Origin: an uncultured Clostridia bacterium
Lineage (GTDB): Bacteria; Bacillota; Clostridia; Oscillospirales; Acutalibacteraceae
Assembly (NCBI GenBank): GCA_937876205.1
Contig: CALEII010000031.1
Coordinates: forward strand, 1-64,000
DNA length: 64,000 nt
Direction of reading: 5' to 3'
Numbering within the stretch: the first letter of the stretch is position 1; each line of letters opens with the position of its first letter. The notes beneath the pieces were generated by a model, which saw nothing but the letters and a program-made list of their open reading frames with translations, did not search any database and had not been told where the DNA came from. The position numbers and the translations under genes are program-made. Shown piece by piece: positions 6,057 through 15,528 of the stretch.

Positions 6057-7160
6057 ATGAAAATTATCTGCAATACTTCCATTCTTGCCGAAGCAGCTCT
6101 TAATGTACAGAAAGCTGTTATGACAAAAACAACAATGCCGATTCTTGAAGGTATTCTGCTTTCAACAACAGAAAACGGTCTCAAGCTTACAGGCTATGAC
6201 CTTGAGATAGGTATTGAAACAGTTATTGATGCTGACATTATCGAGGAAGGTGCAATTATTCTTAACGCAAAGATTTTTTGCGACATTATAAGACACGCAC
6301 CAAAAGATAAAATAATCCTTGAAACGGATGAAAAGCTGCAGTGTAAGATTTACTGCGGTAATACTGACTATTATATGACAGGTATTAACCCTAAGGATTA
6401 TCCTGACCTTCCGGTTATCATCAACTGTAAAAATCTTGAAGTATCAAACAATGTACTTAAAGATATGATAAAGAAGACTATTTTTTCAGTTTCTGTCAAA
6501 GATGTCAGAGTTATACATAACGGTATAAAGTTTGAAATCAGACCCGGCGAAATCAGACTTGTTGCAATTGATTCACACCGTATTGCAATAAGAAAAGAAT
6601 TCATAAACTACAACGATGAAGAGCTTTCATTCGTTGTGCCTTCAAAAACAATGAACGAAATAATGAAGCTTATTCCCGATGAAGAAGGCTTTGTGAAAAT
6701 AGGTCTGGGCAGAAGACACATTCTGTTTGAAATAAAGGGTTATACAATTATTTCAAGACTTCTTGAAGGCGAATTTATGAAATATGAGACAATTCTCAGC
6801 AGTGAAATCAACACAGCTGTAAGAGTTGCCACAAAAGAAATCATCAGTTGCGTTGAGCGAGTTTCACTTATTACAAGCGATCAGTTCAAGGCACCTCTCA
6901 GACTTGAATTCAAGGATGACGAGCTGAAAATTTCTGCAACAACCGCTCTTAATATTGCAAATGACAAGATTGATGTTTCAATAAACGGTAATGATATAGA
7001 AATAGGTTTTGCTTCAAGATATCTGCTTGACGCATTCAGAGCTTGTGAAGAGGATGAAATTCTTATAAAAATGACAAATTCACTCAAGCCTGTCTATATT
7101 GTGCCCACATCGGGAGAATCATTCCTCTATGTTATTCTTCCCGTAAGACTTGCTGATTAA
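6057..7160 (+). CDS. dnaN: DNA polymerase III beta sliding clamp
   Basis: 367 residues, the standard clamp length, with the three-fold clamp domain arrangement. N terminus MKIICNTSILAEAALNVQKAV and the TMPILEGILL motif are typical, and the C terminus ends YVILPVRLAD, close to the family's usual (L/M)P(M/V)RL ending. It forms the ring that tethers polymerase to DNA and recruits repair and replication factors. No in-frame alternative start has a better ribosome site. See the leader hairpin entry. The S4-protein gene follows after 13 bp and is probably co-transcribed. Confidence 0.98.
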   Translation: MKIICNTSILAEAALNVQKAVMTKTTMPILEGILLSTTENGLKLTGYDLEIGIETVIDADIIEEGAIILNAKIFCDIIRHAPKDKIILETDEKLQCKIYCGNTDYYMTGINPKDYPDLPVIINCKNLEVSNNVLKDMIKKTIFSVSVKDVRVIHNGIKFEIRPGEIRLVAIDSHRIAIRKEFINYNDEELSFVVPSKTMNEIMKLIPDEEGFVKIGLGRRHILFEIKGYTIISRLLEGEFMKYETILSSEINTAVRVATKEIISCVERVSLITSDQFKAPLRLEFKDDELKISATTALNIANDKIDVSINGNDIEIGFASRYLLDAFRACEEDEILIKMTNSLKPVYIVPTSGESFLYVILPVRLAD

Positions 7161-7173
7161 ACACGGAGTAAAT

Positions 7174-7425
7174 ATGAAAAGAGTCATAAAAGTCAAAGCA
7201 ATAAAAAAAGAAGAAAAAACGGTAAAAATTGACCCTCCGTTTATAAAGCTCGATGCACTTCTCAAGCTGTGTGATATAGCACAGACAGGCGGTCACGCTA
7301 AAATTCTTATACAAGACGGTCTTGTTGAGGTAAACGGTGAAGTGTGTGACCAGAGAGGCAGAAAAATAAAAGCAGGGGATAAGGTCCGTTTTGAAAATAC
7401 TGTTTACTCGGTAGAAGAAAAATGA
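7174..7425 (+). CDS. yaaA: S4-domain RNA-binding protein YaaA
   Basis: 83 residues with a C-terminal S4 domain (FIKLDALLKLCDIAQTGGHAK... LVEVNGEVCDQRGRKIKAGD). The YaaA/RlbA family sits between dnaN and recF in Firmicutes and is linked to ribosome biogenesis. Its molecular task is not established here. ATG 7174 is chosen because GGAG lies 5 nt upstream; a frame from ATG 7150 would overlap dnaN. The basic N-terminal extension KRVIKVKAIKKEEK is slightly longer than in the Bacillus protein. Its stop overlaps the recF start (ATGA), so the two are translationally coupled. Confidence 0.9.
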   Translation: MKRVIKVKAIKKEEKTVKIDPPFIKLDALLKLCDIAQTGGHAKILIQDGLVEVNGEVCDQRGRKIKAGDKVRFENTVYSVEEK

Positions 7426-8525
7426 ATGTAACTAAGCTTGATATCAATAATTACAGAAATATTGAGCATATGGAGATTGAGCCAAGTGAAGGAATAAACA
7501 TAATTTTCGGAGAAAATGCTCAGGGAAAGACTAATCTTATAGAAAGTATATGGCTTTTCAGCGGATTCCGTTCATTCAGAGGCTCAAAAGATAATGACCT
7601 GATAAGATTCGGTGAGGATTTTCTCAGAATAGGTATGGATTTCAACGGAGCAGGCAGGCAGCAGAATGCAAAGCTTATCATTTCCCGTCAGCAGAAAAAA
7701 ATTCTTCTTAATTCAGTACCTCTTACCGCAACATCAAAGCTTATCGGCAATTTCAACTGTGTTGTTTTTGCACCCAGTTATCTGTCTCTGGTAAAAGGCA
7801 ATCCGTCAGAAAGAAGAAAATTCATTGACGCTGCTCTTTGTCAGTTCAAGCCTTATTATGCAAAGCTTCTTACAGATTATAACAAAATTCTTATTCAGAG
7901 AAATTCACTTCTTAAAGAATTGAAATTCAATAACAGAAATTATGAATTTCTTGAAATCTGGAATGAAAATATGGCTCAGCAAACAACTCTTATTATAAAT
8001 GAGCGTATAAAATATCTGAAAAAACTTGCAGAAACTTCTTCATTTATATATTCCGGACTTTCAGGAGACAAAGAAATACTTTCTCTTGATTATATGCTTA
8101 AAGCATCGGTTAACCGTTATGAAAAGATTGACGGTGAACTGAGTATTGACAGAATGAGAGAAATTATAAAGCAAAGTGAAAACAGCGATATTCTCTACGG
8201 AACTACAAATGTCGGTTCTCACAGAGATGAAGTAAATATTAAAATAGATTCAATTTCGGCAAAGAATTTCGGCTCTCAGGGGCAGCAAAGGTCATGCGCA
8301 CTTGCACTTAAGCTCGGTGAAGCAGAAATTCTAAAAGAAATAACGGGTGAAAGGCCCGTTGCTCTTCTTGATGATGTTATGAGTGAGCTTGATGTCAACC
8401 GTCAGGACTATATTCTCAATCACATCAGGGACTGGCAGGTATTTATAACCTGCTGTGAGCCGTCAACTGTTTTAAGACTGTATGACGGAAAGACTTTTGA
8501 AATAAGAAACGGAAGAATTATCTGA
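7422..8525 (+). CDS. recF: DNA replication/repair protein RecF
   Basis: 367 residues, full length. SMC-like ABC ATPase that helps RecOR load RecA at single-strand gaps. Walker A GENAQGKTN (30-38), the ABC signature near GSQGQQRS and Walker B VALLDDVMSELD are all present, with N-terminal motif LDINNYRNIEH. The start overlaps the yaaA stop and the stop overlaps the next ATG, so yaaA, recF and remB form one coupled unit downstream of dnaN. Confidence 0.98.
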   Translation: MNVTKLDINNYRNIEHMEIEPSEGINIIFGENAQGKTNLIESIWLFSGFRSFRGSKDNDLIRFGEDFLRIGMDFNGAGRQQNAKLIISRQQKKILLNSVPLTATSKLIGNFNCVVFAPSYLSLVKGNPSERRKFIDAALCQFKPYYAKLLTDYNKILIQRNSLLKELKFNNRNYEFLEIWNENMAQQTTLIINERIKYLKKLAETSSFIYSGLSGDKEILSLDYMLKASVNRYEKIDGELSIDRMREIIKQSENSDILYGTTNVGSHRDEVNIKIDSISAKNFGSQGQQRSCALALKLGEAEILKEITGERPVALLDDVMSELDVNRQDYILNHIRDWQVFITCCEPSTVLRLYDGKTFEIRNGRII

Positions 8526-8788
8526 TGTATCTTCATTTAGGACAGTCAACTGTTATTACAACAAAGGATTTAATAGGAATATTTGATATGGATACAACCA
8601 CAGTGATGAAATCATCACGTGATTATCTGAACAAAGCTGAAAAAGCAGGACAGGTTGTAAATGTTTCTTATGAGCTTCCAAAATCATTTGTTGTATGTTC
8701 AGAAGGTAATAATTCAAAAAAAGTATATATAACACAGATAGCTCCTTCAACTCTTCTGAAGCGAGCTAAATCCAGACAATTCGATTGA
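8525..8788 (+). CDS. remB: DUF370 protein, RemB (YaaB) family
   Basis: 87 residues. Begins MYLHLGQSTVITTKDLIGIFDMDTTT, typical of RemB/YaaB, which lies between recF and gyrB in Bacillus subtilis. RemB is linked to regulation of extracellular matrix genes, and its paralogue RemA binds DNA. The role here is unknown, but the position is conserved. The C-terminal portion (SKKVYITQIAPSTLLKR) matches the family end. The ATG shares its A with the recF stop codon. Confidence 0.88.
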   Translation: MYLHLGQSTVITTKDLIGIFDMDTTTVMKSSRDYLNKAEKAGQVVNVSYELPKSFVVCSEGNNSKKVYITQIAPSTLLKRAKSRQFD

Positions 8789-8813
8789 ATTGTGACAGAA
8801 AGGATGTTTATTC

Positions 8814-10823
8814 TTGGACGAAGAAAAGAAAGAATTTAATGCTGCTGATTTTGAAAAGATTGACAGCAGCATAAAGGATGAACAGAATGATGAGCTTGAA
8901 ACTATGGATACCGTTGTCACAGACGAATACGGTGCCGGTCAGATTCAGGTTCTTGAGGGTCTTGAAGCAGTCCGTAAGCGTCCCGGTATGTATATCGGCT
9001 CTACGGGTGTAAGAGGTCTGCACCATCTTGTTTATGAAATTGTAGATAACTCAATTGACGAGGCTCTTGCAGGTTACTGTACACACATTGAAGTAACAAT
9101 TCTGCCTGACAATATAATAGAGGTCAGGGATAACGGACGAGGAATCCCCGTTGATATCAATGAACAGCAGGGACTTCCCGCAGTTACGGTTGTTCTTACA
9201 GTGCTTCATGCCGGCGGTAAATTCGGCGGCAGCGGTTATAAGGTATCAGGCGGTCTTCACGGCGTCGGTTCATCAGTTGTTAACGCTCTTTCAGAATGGC
9301 TTGAGGTTGAAGTTTCAAGAAACGGTAATGTATACAAGCAGAGATTTGAAAGAGGTAACATTGCAACAGACCTTGAAATTGTAGGTAAGAGCGAAACAAC
9401 AGGTACTCTTGTAAGATTTAAGGCAGACCCTGAGATTTTTACGGACACAACAGTTTATGAGTTTGCTACACTTCAGACAAGACTCAGAGAAAGTGCATTC
9501 CTTAATGCAGGTCTTTCAATCACTCTTTCAGACTACAGAGATGATGAAAATCCCGTTGATGAGATTTACTGCTATCACGGCGGACTTTCAAGCTTCGTTA
9601 CATTTGAAACAGAGTCAAGAGCACTGACTGCTATTCACGAGAAGCCTATGCATTTTTCAACAGTTGTTGGTGACAAGTATGCAGAAGTTGCTATGCTTTA
9701 TAATGACGGCTACAATGAAACAATACTTTCATTCGCAAATAATGTCAGAACAATAGACGGCGGTACTCACGAAGAGGGATTCAAGAGAGCTCTTACAAGA
9801 GTTTTTAACGATTACGGCAGAAAATACGGTCTTCTTAAAGAAGCAGACAAGAATCTTTCAGGTGATGATGTGCGTGAAGGTCTCTGCTGTGTCATCAGCG
9901 TTAAACTGACAGAAGCACAGTTTGAAGGTCAGACAAAGGGTAAGCTCGGCAATACCGAGATGACACAGATTGTTTCACAGCTTATCACAGAAAAGGTTAC
10001 AACATATTTTGAAGAGAATCCTTCAGTTGCAAAGATAATTTTCAATAAGTCACTTGATGCTTCAAGAGCAAGAGAAGCTGCAAGAAAAGCAAGAGAAAAT
10101 GCAAGAAGAAAAACTGCTCTGGGCGGCAATTCACTTCCCGGTAAGCTTGCAGACTGTATTGACAAGAATCCCGAAAATACAGAAATCTACATCGTAGAGG
10201 GTGACTCTGCGGGCGGCTCTGCAAAGGGCGGACGTGACAGAAACATTCAGGCAATTCTTCCTCTCTGGGGAAAGATGCTTAATGTTGAGAAAGCAAGACT
10301 TGATAAGGTTATCGGCAATGACAAGCTTTCTCCCGTTGTTACAGCTCTTGGCGCAGGAATTGATGAAGATTTTGATATAAACAAGCTCCGTTATCACAAA
10401 ATTGTAATTATGGCCGATGCCGACGTTGACGGTGCCCACATCAGAACACTTCTTCTGACATTCTTCTTCAGATATATGAGACCTCTTATCGAGCACGGCT
10501 TTGTTTACATCGCACAGCCTCCTCTTTACAGACTTACAAAGAATAAAAAGCATTATTATGCTTATTCTGATGAAGAAAGAGACGAGTATATGGAAAAGCT
10601 CGGTCAGTGCGACATTCAGCGTTATAAGGGTCTTGGTGAAATGGACTCAGAACAGCTGTGGGAGACAACAATGAACCCCGAAACCAGAATTATGCTTCGT
10701 GTTACACTTGACGATGCTATTGAAGCTGATAAAACATTCTCAATTCTTATGGGTGATAAGGTTGAGCCCAGAAGAGAGTTTATTGAACAGAATGCAAAAT
10801 ATGTTCAGAATCTTGATATCTGA
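8814..10823 (+). CDS. gyrB: DNA gyrase subunit B
   Basis: 669 residues. ATPase subunit of gyrase, which introduces negative supercoils. The GHKL ATPase domain shows EIVDNSIDEALAG, DNGRGIPV and GGLHGVGSSVVNALS, followed by the transducer domain; the Toprim domain has VEGDSAGGSAKGG and MADADVDGAHIRTL; the C terminus has QRYKGLGEMD. The start is a TTG with GAAAGGATG about 7 nt upstream. An acidic extension of roughly 40 residues precedes the conserved IQVLEGLEAVRKRPGMYIG, longer than in Bacillus. It is followed by gyrA after 31 bp, likely one operon. Confidence 0.98.
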   Translation: MDEEKKEFNAADFEKIDSSIKDEQNDELETMDTVVTDEYGAGQIQVLEGLEAVRKRPGMYIGSTGVRGLHHLVYEIVDNSIDEALAGYCTHIEVTILPDNIIEVRDNGRGIPVDINEQQGLPAVTVVLTVLHAGGKFGGSGYKVSGGLHGVGSSVVNALSEWLEVEVSRNGNVYKQRFERGNIATDLEIVGKSETTGTLVRFKADPEIFTDTTVYEFATLQTRLRESAFLNAGLSITLSDYRDDENPVDEIYCYHGGLSSFVTFETESRALTAIHEKPMHFSTVVGDKYAEVAMLYNDGYNETILSFANNVRTIDGGTHEEGFKRALTRVFNDYGRKYGLLKEADKNLSGDDVREGLCCVISVKLTEAQFEGQTKGKLGNTEMTQIVSQLITEKVTTYFEENPSVAKIIFNKSLDASRAREAARKARENARRKTALGGNSLPGKLADCIDKNPENTEIYIVEGDSAGGSAKGGRDRNIQAILPLWGKMLNVEKARLDKVIGNDKLSPVVTALGAGIDEDFDINKLRYHKIVIMADADVDGAHIRTLLLTFFFRYMRPLIEHGFVYIAQPPLYRLTKNKKHYYAYSDEERDEYMEKLGQCDIQRYKGLGEMDSEQLWETTMNPETRIMLRVTLDDAIEADKTFSILMGDKVEPRREFIEQNAKYVQNLDI

Positions 10824-10854
10824 TTTTGCCTGTTCGTAAAGGAGATTTAAACAA

Positions 10855-13404
10855 ATGGACGAAAACAACATTAACATAAATGACGAAGGTATGGAGGACG
10901 CTGCTTTAAACGGTAATTTAAGCGGCGGTACAGCAGGCGGTAAGCTTATTGATGTTGACCTTAATAAGGAAATGAGAAAATCATTCCTTGATTACTCAAT
11001 GTCAGTTATCACTTCACGTGCTCTTCCCGATGTAAGAGACGGTCTCAAGCCTGTTCACAGAAGAATTCTCTACACTATGTTTGAAAACAGACTTATGCCC
11101 AACACTGCATACCGTAAATGTGCTGACACAGTCGGTGCAGTTCTCGGCCGTTACCATCCTCACGGTGACGCATCGGTTTACGATGCAATGGTACGTCTTG
11201 CTCAGGATTTCTCAATGAGATATATGCTCGTTGACGGTCACGGTAACTTCGGTTCTGTTGACGGTGACCCACCGGCTGCTTACCGATACACTGAGTCAAG
11301 AATGAGCAAGCTTTCTCTTGAAATGCTGACAAATATCGACGAAGAAACAGTCGATTTTATGCCCAACTACGATGACCGTCTTAAGGAGCCTACAGTTCTT
11401 CCCTCAAAATTCCCCAATCTGCTTGTAAACGGCTCAACAGGTATTGCAGTAGGTATGGCAACAAATATTCCTCCTCATAATCTCAGAGAAACGGTTGACG
11501 CACTTTTCTGTCTTATGGACAACCCCGAGGCAACTGTAGCTGAGCTTATGGAGTATATAAAAGGACCTGATTTCCCCACAGCAGGTATAATTATGGGAAA
11601 AGCAGGCATCAGAGCTGCATATGCAACAGGCAGAGGTAAGATTCAGCTGAGAGCCAGAGCAGAAATTGTGGAAGGTAAGAACGATAAATATAAAATTGTT
11701 GTTACAGAGCTTCCTTATCAGGTAAACAAGGCAAGACTTATAGAATCAATTGCTGACCTTGTAAAGGATAAGAAAATTGAAGGAATTGCTGATATCAACG
11801 ACTATTCAAACCGTGACGGTATGAATATGGTTATTGACCTCAAGCGTGATGCAAATCCTCAGGTTATTCTCAATCAGCTTTATTCATTTACTCAGCTTCA
11901 GATAAGCTACGGTGTAATTCTTCTTGCTCTTGTTAACGGAGAGCCGAAAATTCTTACACTTAAAGAAATTCTTGAGCATTACATCAATCATCAGTGTGAT
12001 GTCATCACAAGAAGAACAAGATACAGACTCCGTAAGGCAGAAGAGAGAGCACACATTGTTGAAGCTCTTATCAAGGCACTTGATATCATTGATGAAGTTA
12101 TTGCCGTACTGAAACAGTCAAAGAGTGTTCAGGAAGGTAAAGCCGCATTGATGGAAAACTTCGGTTTTGACGAAATTCAGGCTACTCACATCGTTCAGAT
12201 GCGTCTCGGTCAGCTTACAGGTCTTGAAAGACAGAAGCTTGATGATGAAATGGCAGACCTTAAAGCAAGAATCGCTGAATATCACGAAATTCTTTCAAGC
12301 CGTGAAAAGGTCCTTGAAATCATCAAGGGTGAGCTTACAGAAATCAAAGATAAATACGGTGATGACAGAAGAACAGAAATTCAGAATGTCAGCGGTGAGG
12401 TTGATATTGAAGACCTTATTCCCGAAGAAAACTGTATTTTTACTCTCACCACTATGGGTTATATCAAGCGTCAGCCCGTTGATACTTATAAGATTCAGAG
12501 ACGTGGCGGCAAGGGTGTAATCGGTATGACAAGAAGAGAAGAGGATTTTGCCGAAACAATGTTCTCCTGCTCAACTCACGATTACATTATGTTCTATACC
12601 ACAAAGGGTAAGGCATACAGACTCAAGGGCTATGAAATTCCCGAGGGCAGCCGTACAAGCAAGGGTATGAATATCGTAAATCTTCTTCCTCTTGAAGCAG
12701 ATGAAAAGGTTTCTGCAATGATACGTGTACCCAGAGAAGAAAACGAAGAAAATATGTACCTGTGTATGTTCACAAGAAAGGGTATTATCAAGCGTTCAGC
12801 TCTCACAGAGTACAGAACGATCCGTAAAACAGGTATCATTGCTATAAATCTTGACGATGATGACGAGCTTGCTTGGGTAAAACTTACTCACGGTAATGAT
12901 GATATTCTTCTTGCAACAAAGAAGGGTATGTCAATCCGTTTCAATGAAAATGATGCAAGACCCATAGGCAGAACTGCAAGAGGTGTCAGAGCTATAAGCC
13001 TTAAAGAGGGTGATGAGGTTGTCGGTATGGATATCATCACTGATGACAGCATTATTCTTACAGTCAGTGAAACAGGCTACGGCAGACGCAGTATGGGTAG
13101 TGATTACAGAGTGCAGACAAGAGGCGGTCTCGGTCTTATAAACTACCGTACAGAGACTTACGGTGAGGTTGCAGCACTCAGAGTTGTTACAGATGATGAA
13201 GATATAATTATTATTTCTTCTGACGGTGTTATTATCCGTATTCCCGCAGACAGCATCAGCATTTTTGCAAGACCGTCAAAGGGTGTACGTGTAATGAAGG
13301 TCAAAGAAGGCGAAAGAGTTGTTACTCTGACAAATATTGAACATTCCGATGATGAAGAAGATGTTCAGAATGAAGAGCAGCAGGAAGAAGCTTCAGAGGA
13401 ATAA
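10855..13404 (+). CDS. gyrA: DNA gyrase subunit A
   Basis: 849 residues: winged-helix cleavage domain, coiled-coil tower, and C-terminal DNA-wrapping beta-pinwheel with GyrA box-like QRRGGKG. The active-site tyrosine is Tyr145 in AAYRYTE. The first 33 residues are an acidic, Gly-rich extension absent from E. coli GyrA. In the quinolone-resistance-determining region the sequence is HPHGDASVYDAM: Ala106 stands where E. coli has Ser83, while Asp110 (E. coli Asp87) is kept. The C terminus is acidic (EDVQNEEQQEEASEE). GGAGATTT precedes the ATG. Confidence 0.98.
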   Translation: MDENNININDEGMEDAALNGNLSGGTAGGKLIDVDLNKEMRKSFLDYSMSVITSRALPDVRDGLKPVHRRILYTMFENRLMPNTAYRKCADTVGAVLGRYHPHGDASVYDAMVRLAQDFSMRYMLVDGHGNFGSVDGDPPAAYRYTESRMSKLSLEMLTNIDEETVDFMPNYDDRLKEPTVLPSKFPNLLVNGSTGIAVGMATNIPPHNLRETVDALFCLMDNPEATVAELMEYIKGPDFPTAGIIMGKAGIRAAYATGRGKIQLRARAEIVEGKNDKYKIVVTELPYQVNKARLIESIADLVKDKKIEGIADINDYSNRDGMNMVIDLKRDANPQVILNQLYSFTQLQISYGVILLALVNGEPKILTLKEILEHYINHQCDVITRRTRYRLRKAEERAHIVEALIKALDIIDEVIAVLKQSKSVQEGKAALMENFGFDEIQATHIVQMRLGQLTGLERQKLDDEMADLKARIAEYHEILSSREKVLEIIKGELTEIKDKYGDDRRTEIQNVSGEVDIEDLIPEENCIFTLTTMGYIKRQPVDTYKIQRRGGKGVIGMTRREEDFAETMFSCSTHDYIMFYTTKGKAYRLKGYEIPEGSRTSKGMNIVNLLPLEADEKVSAMIRVPREENEENMYLCMFTRKGIIKRSALTEYRTIRKTGIIAINLDDDDELAWVKLTHGNDDILLATKKGMSIRFNENDARPIGRTARGVRAISLKEGDEVVGMDIITDDSIILTVSETGYGRRSMGSDYRVQTRGGLGLINYRTETYGEVAALRVVTDDEDIIIISSDGVIIRIPADSISIFARPSKGVRVMKVKEGERVVTLTNIEHSDDEEDVQNEEQQEEASEE

Positions 13405-13431
13405 TTTCATCATTTGGAGGAAAAGACGGAT

Positions 13432-14565
13432 ATGGAAAAAAGATATGACGTCAGTGAGGTAGTTGAGATACCTCAGGAGAATAAAAAAAGAGGCAAAAAG
13501 GCTCTTATCGCAATAATCATAATTGTTGTTGCTCTGATTTTTGCTGCGGTTGTAGGTGTGCTTATCTACATAAACTCAATCGGCATCAATTTTGTTGATA
13601 CCAATGACAGCAACAGCGGTGACAACAATAATGACAGCGTTCTTTTTGAAGACCTGCAGGAGGGCGATATAGATGAATATCACGATATGATTACTGCAAT
13701 CCGTGATAATTCAGATATTTCTTCTTCTCTTTACAGCTGGTACACTAACGGCGGTGACCATATGAAGTCAAAAAATGTACTCAATATCCTTATTGTAGGT
13801 ATTGATGCATCAGGCGGTACACCGATGCAGGGTAACAGCGACGTTATGATGCTTGCATCAGTCAACAAAAAAGAGAAAAAAATAACACTTTGTTCATTCC
13901 TGCGTGACAGCTATACTTATTTTGAAACATCCAGCGGCAACGGCTACTATTCCAAGCTCAATGCAGCTTATGCAAACGGCGGCGCTGACTGTCTGATGAA
14001 TGCAATTGAGTATAATTACAAAATTGACCTTGATTATTTTGTTGCAGTTGACTTTGAAGCATTTGAGAAGGTTATTGACGCAATCGGCGGTATAAATCTC
14101 AATGTATCAGAAGATGAAGCAAGAGCAATGGAGGACTATGCCGGCATAAGCGGTGTTCCTTACGGTGAAAACACTCACCTGAACGGTGAACAGGCATTGC
14201 TCTTCTCAAGAATGAGAAAAATTTATGTAACCGGTGACGTTCAGAGAACAGAAAATCAGAGAAAAGTCATAAATGCAATCATCAAAAAGAGCAGAACACT
14301 CGGTCTGAGTGACCTTAACACTGTTGTTCAGACTCTGGGTGAATATATTTACACAGACTGTCCCACAACAAAAATAGTTTCTCTGGGAACAAATGCTATT
14401 CTGGGTAAATGGTATAATTTCCAGGTTTACTCTATGGAGGCACCTCCCGAAAGTGCAAGAGAAGCATATAACGGAAGCTCTTGGATGTGGATGGTTGACT
14501 ATCCGTACTCAGCACAGTATGTACAGAAGCAGATTTATGGCGAAAGCAATATTGTTATTCAATAA
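13432..14565 (+). CDS. LytR-CpsA-Psr (LCP) family cell-wall glycopolymer ligase
   Basis: 377 residues. Short cytoplasmic N terminus, one membrane segment (about 23-46), then an extracellular LCP domain with NVLNILIVGID, the NSDVMML region, the ITLCSFLRDSY motif with the arginine that binds polyprenyl pyrophosphate, VAVDFEAFEKVIDAIGGI and QALLFSRMRK. LCP enzymes transfer undecaprenyl-linked teichoic acids or capsule to peptidoglycan. The start is ATG 13432, behind GGAGG; a TTG at 13414 in frame would lie within the ribosome site. It could attach the polymer made by the 33-41 kb operon, but other substrates are possible. It lies 27 bp after gyrA. Confidence 0.92.
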   Translation: MEKRYDVSEVVEIPQENKKRGKKALIAIIIIVVALIFAAVVGVLIYINSIGINFVDTNDSNSGDNNNDSVLFEDLQEGDIDEYHDMITAIRDNSDISSSLYSWYTNGGDHMKSKNVLNILIVGIDASGGTPMQGNSDVMMLASVNKKEKKITLCSFLRDSYTYFETSSGNGYYSKLNAAYANGGADCLMNAIEYNYKIDLDYFVAVDFEAFEKVIDAIGGINLNVSEDEARAMEDYAGISGVPYGENTHLNGEQALLFSRMRKIYVTGDVQRTENQRKVINAIIKKSRTLGLSDLNTVVQTLGEYIYTDCPTTKIVSLGTNAILGKWYNFQVYSMEAPPESAREAYNGSSWMWMVDYPYSAQYVQKQIYGESNIVIQ

Positions 14566-14622
14566 TAAGCAACATATTTCAATTATTAGCAATTGGAAAT
14601 TATAAAGAAAGGGTTTTTGTTT

Positions 14623-15474
14623 ATGTTCAATCATACCAACTTAAATGGCAGAGTGGCTGTAGTAACAGGCGGCGGCGGCGTTCTTTGTTCAGGTTTTGCA
14701 AAGGACCTTGCTTCTCAGGGTGTTAAGGTTGCTGTTCTTGACCTCAATGAAGCTTCGGCTCAGGCTGTTGCAGATGAAATCGTTGCAGCAGGCGGTACAG
14801 CAATCGGTGTTGCCTGTAATGTTCTTGAAAAAGCAAGCCTTGATGCAGCAAGAGATATTATCAACGAAAAACTCGGTACTTGTGATATTCTTATAAACGG
14901 TGCAGGCGGTAACAACCCTAAAGGCACAACATCAAAAGAGAAGCTTGAGCTTTGTGACATCGCAGAAAAGGCAGAGGGTGTAAAAACATTCTTCGACCTT
15001 GACCCCAAGGGCATAGAGTTTGTATTCAATCTCAATTTTCTGGGCACTCTTCTTACAACTCAGGCATTTGCAATTGATATGGTAGGCAAAAAGAATGCAA
15101 CAATCATCAATGTTTCATCAATGAATGCTTTCCGTCCTCTCACAAAGATTCCCGCATATTCGGCAGCAAAGGCAGCAGTTTCAAACTTCACTCAGTTTAT
15201 GGCTGTTCATTTCTCAGATGTTGGTATCAGAGTCAATGCAATTGCACCCGGCTTCTTCTCAACAAATCAGAACAAGGCTCTTCTTTATAATGAAGACGGC
15301 TCACTTTCACCCAGAAGTGAAAAAATTATCGGCCATACACCTCTTGGCAGATTTGGCACACCCGAAGACCTTACAGGTTCACTTCTTTTCCTTGCTGATG
15401 AACAGTATTCAGGTTTTATCACAGGTGTGATTCTTCCTGTTGACGGTGGCTTTGCTTCATATTCAGGTGTATAA
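14623..15474 (+). CDS. uxuB: SDR-family D-fructuronate reductase (D-mannonate oxidoreductase)
   Basis: 283 residues, NAD(P)-dependent short-chain dehydrogenase. Rossmann motif VVTGGGGVLCSGFA at the N terminus, NGAGG in the middle, catalytic Ser in INVSSMNAF and YSAAK (Tyr and Lys). The blocks ITIINVSSMNAFRPLTKI-like and APGFFSTNQNKALL and the ending VDGGFASYSGV match the Firmicutes UxuB/YjmF group, which interconverts fructuronate and mannonate in hexuronate breakdown. No uxuA or uxaC is nearby, so the substrate is inferred from the family. ATG 14623 has AAAGGG upstream; an in-frame TTG at 14593 is less likely. Confidence 0.8.
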   Translation: MFNHTNLNGRVAVVTGGGGVLCSGFAKDLASQGVKVAVLDLNEASAQAVADEIVAAGGTAIGVACNVLEKASLDAARDIINEKLGTCDILINGAGGNNPKGTTSKEKLELCDIAEKAEGVKTFFDLDPKGIEFVFNLNFLGTLLTTQAFAIDMVGKKNATIINVSSMNAFRPLTKIPAYSAAKAAVSNFTQFMAVHFSDVGIRVNAIAPGFFSTNQNKALLYNEDGSLSPRSEKIIGHTPLGRFGTPEDLTGSLLFLADEQYSGFITGVILPVDGGFASYSGV

Positions 15475-15528
15475 AAATTACAGGTTTAATTCTTCCCCGG
15501 AAGAGAGAATAAAAAAGGAGGAATTCCT

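Noticed and set aside
10131..10553. 140-codon minus-strand frame inside gyrB
   Set aside because: It is the complement of the conserved Toprim region and lacks a start signal.
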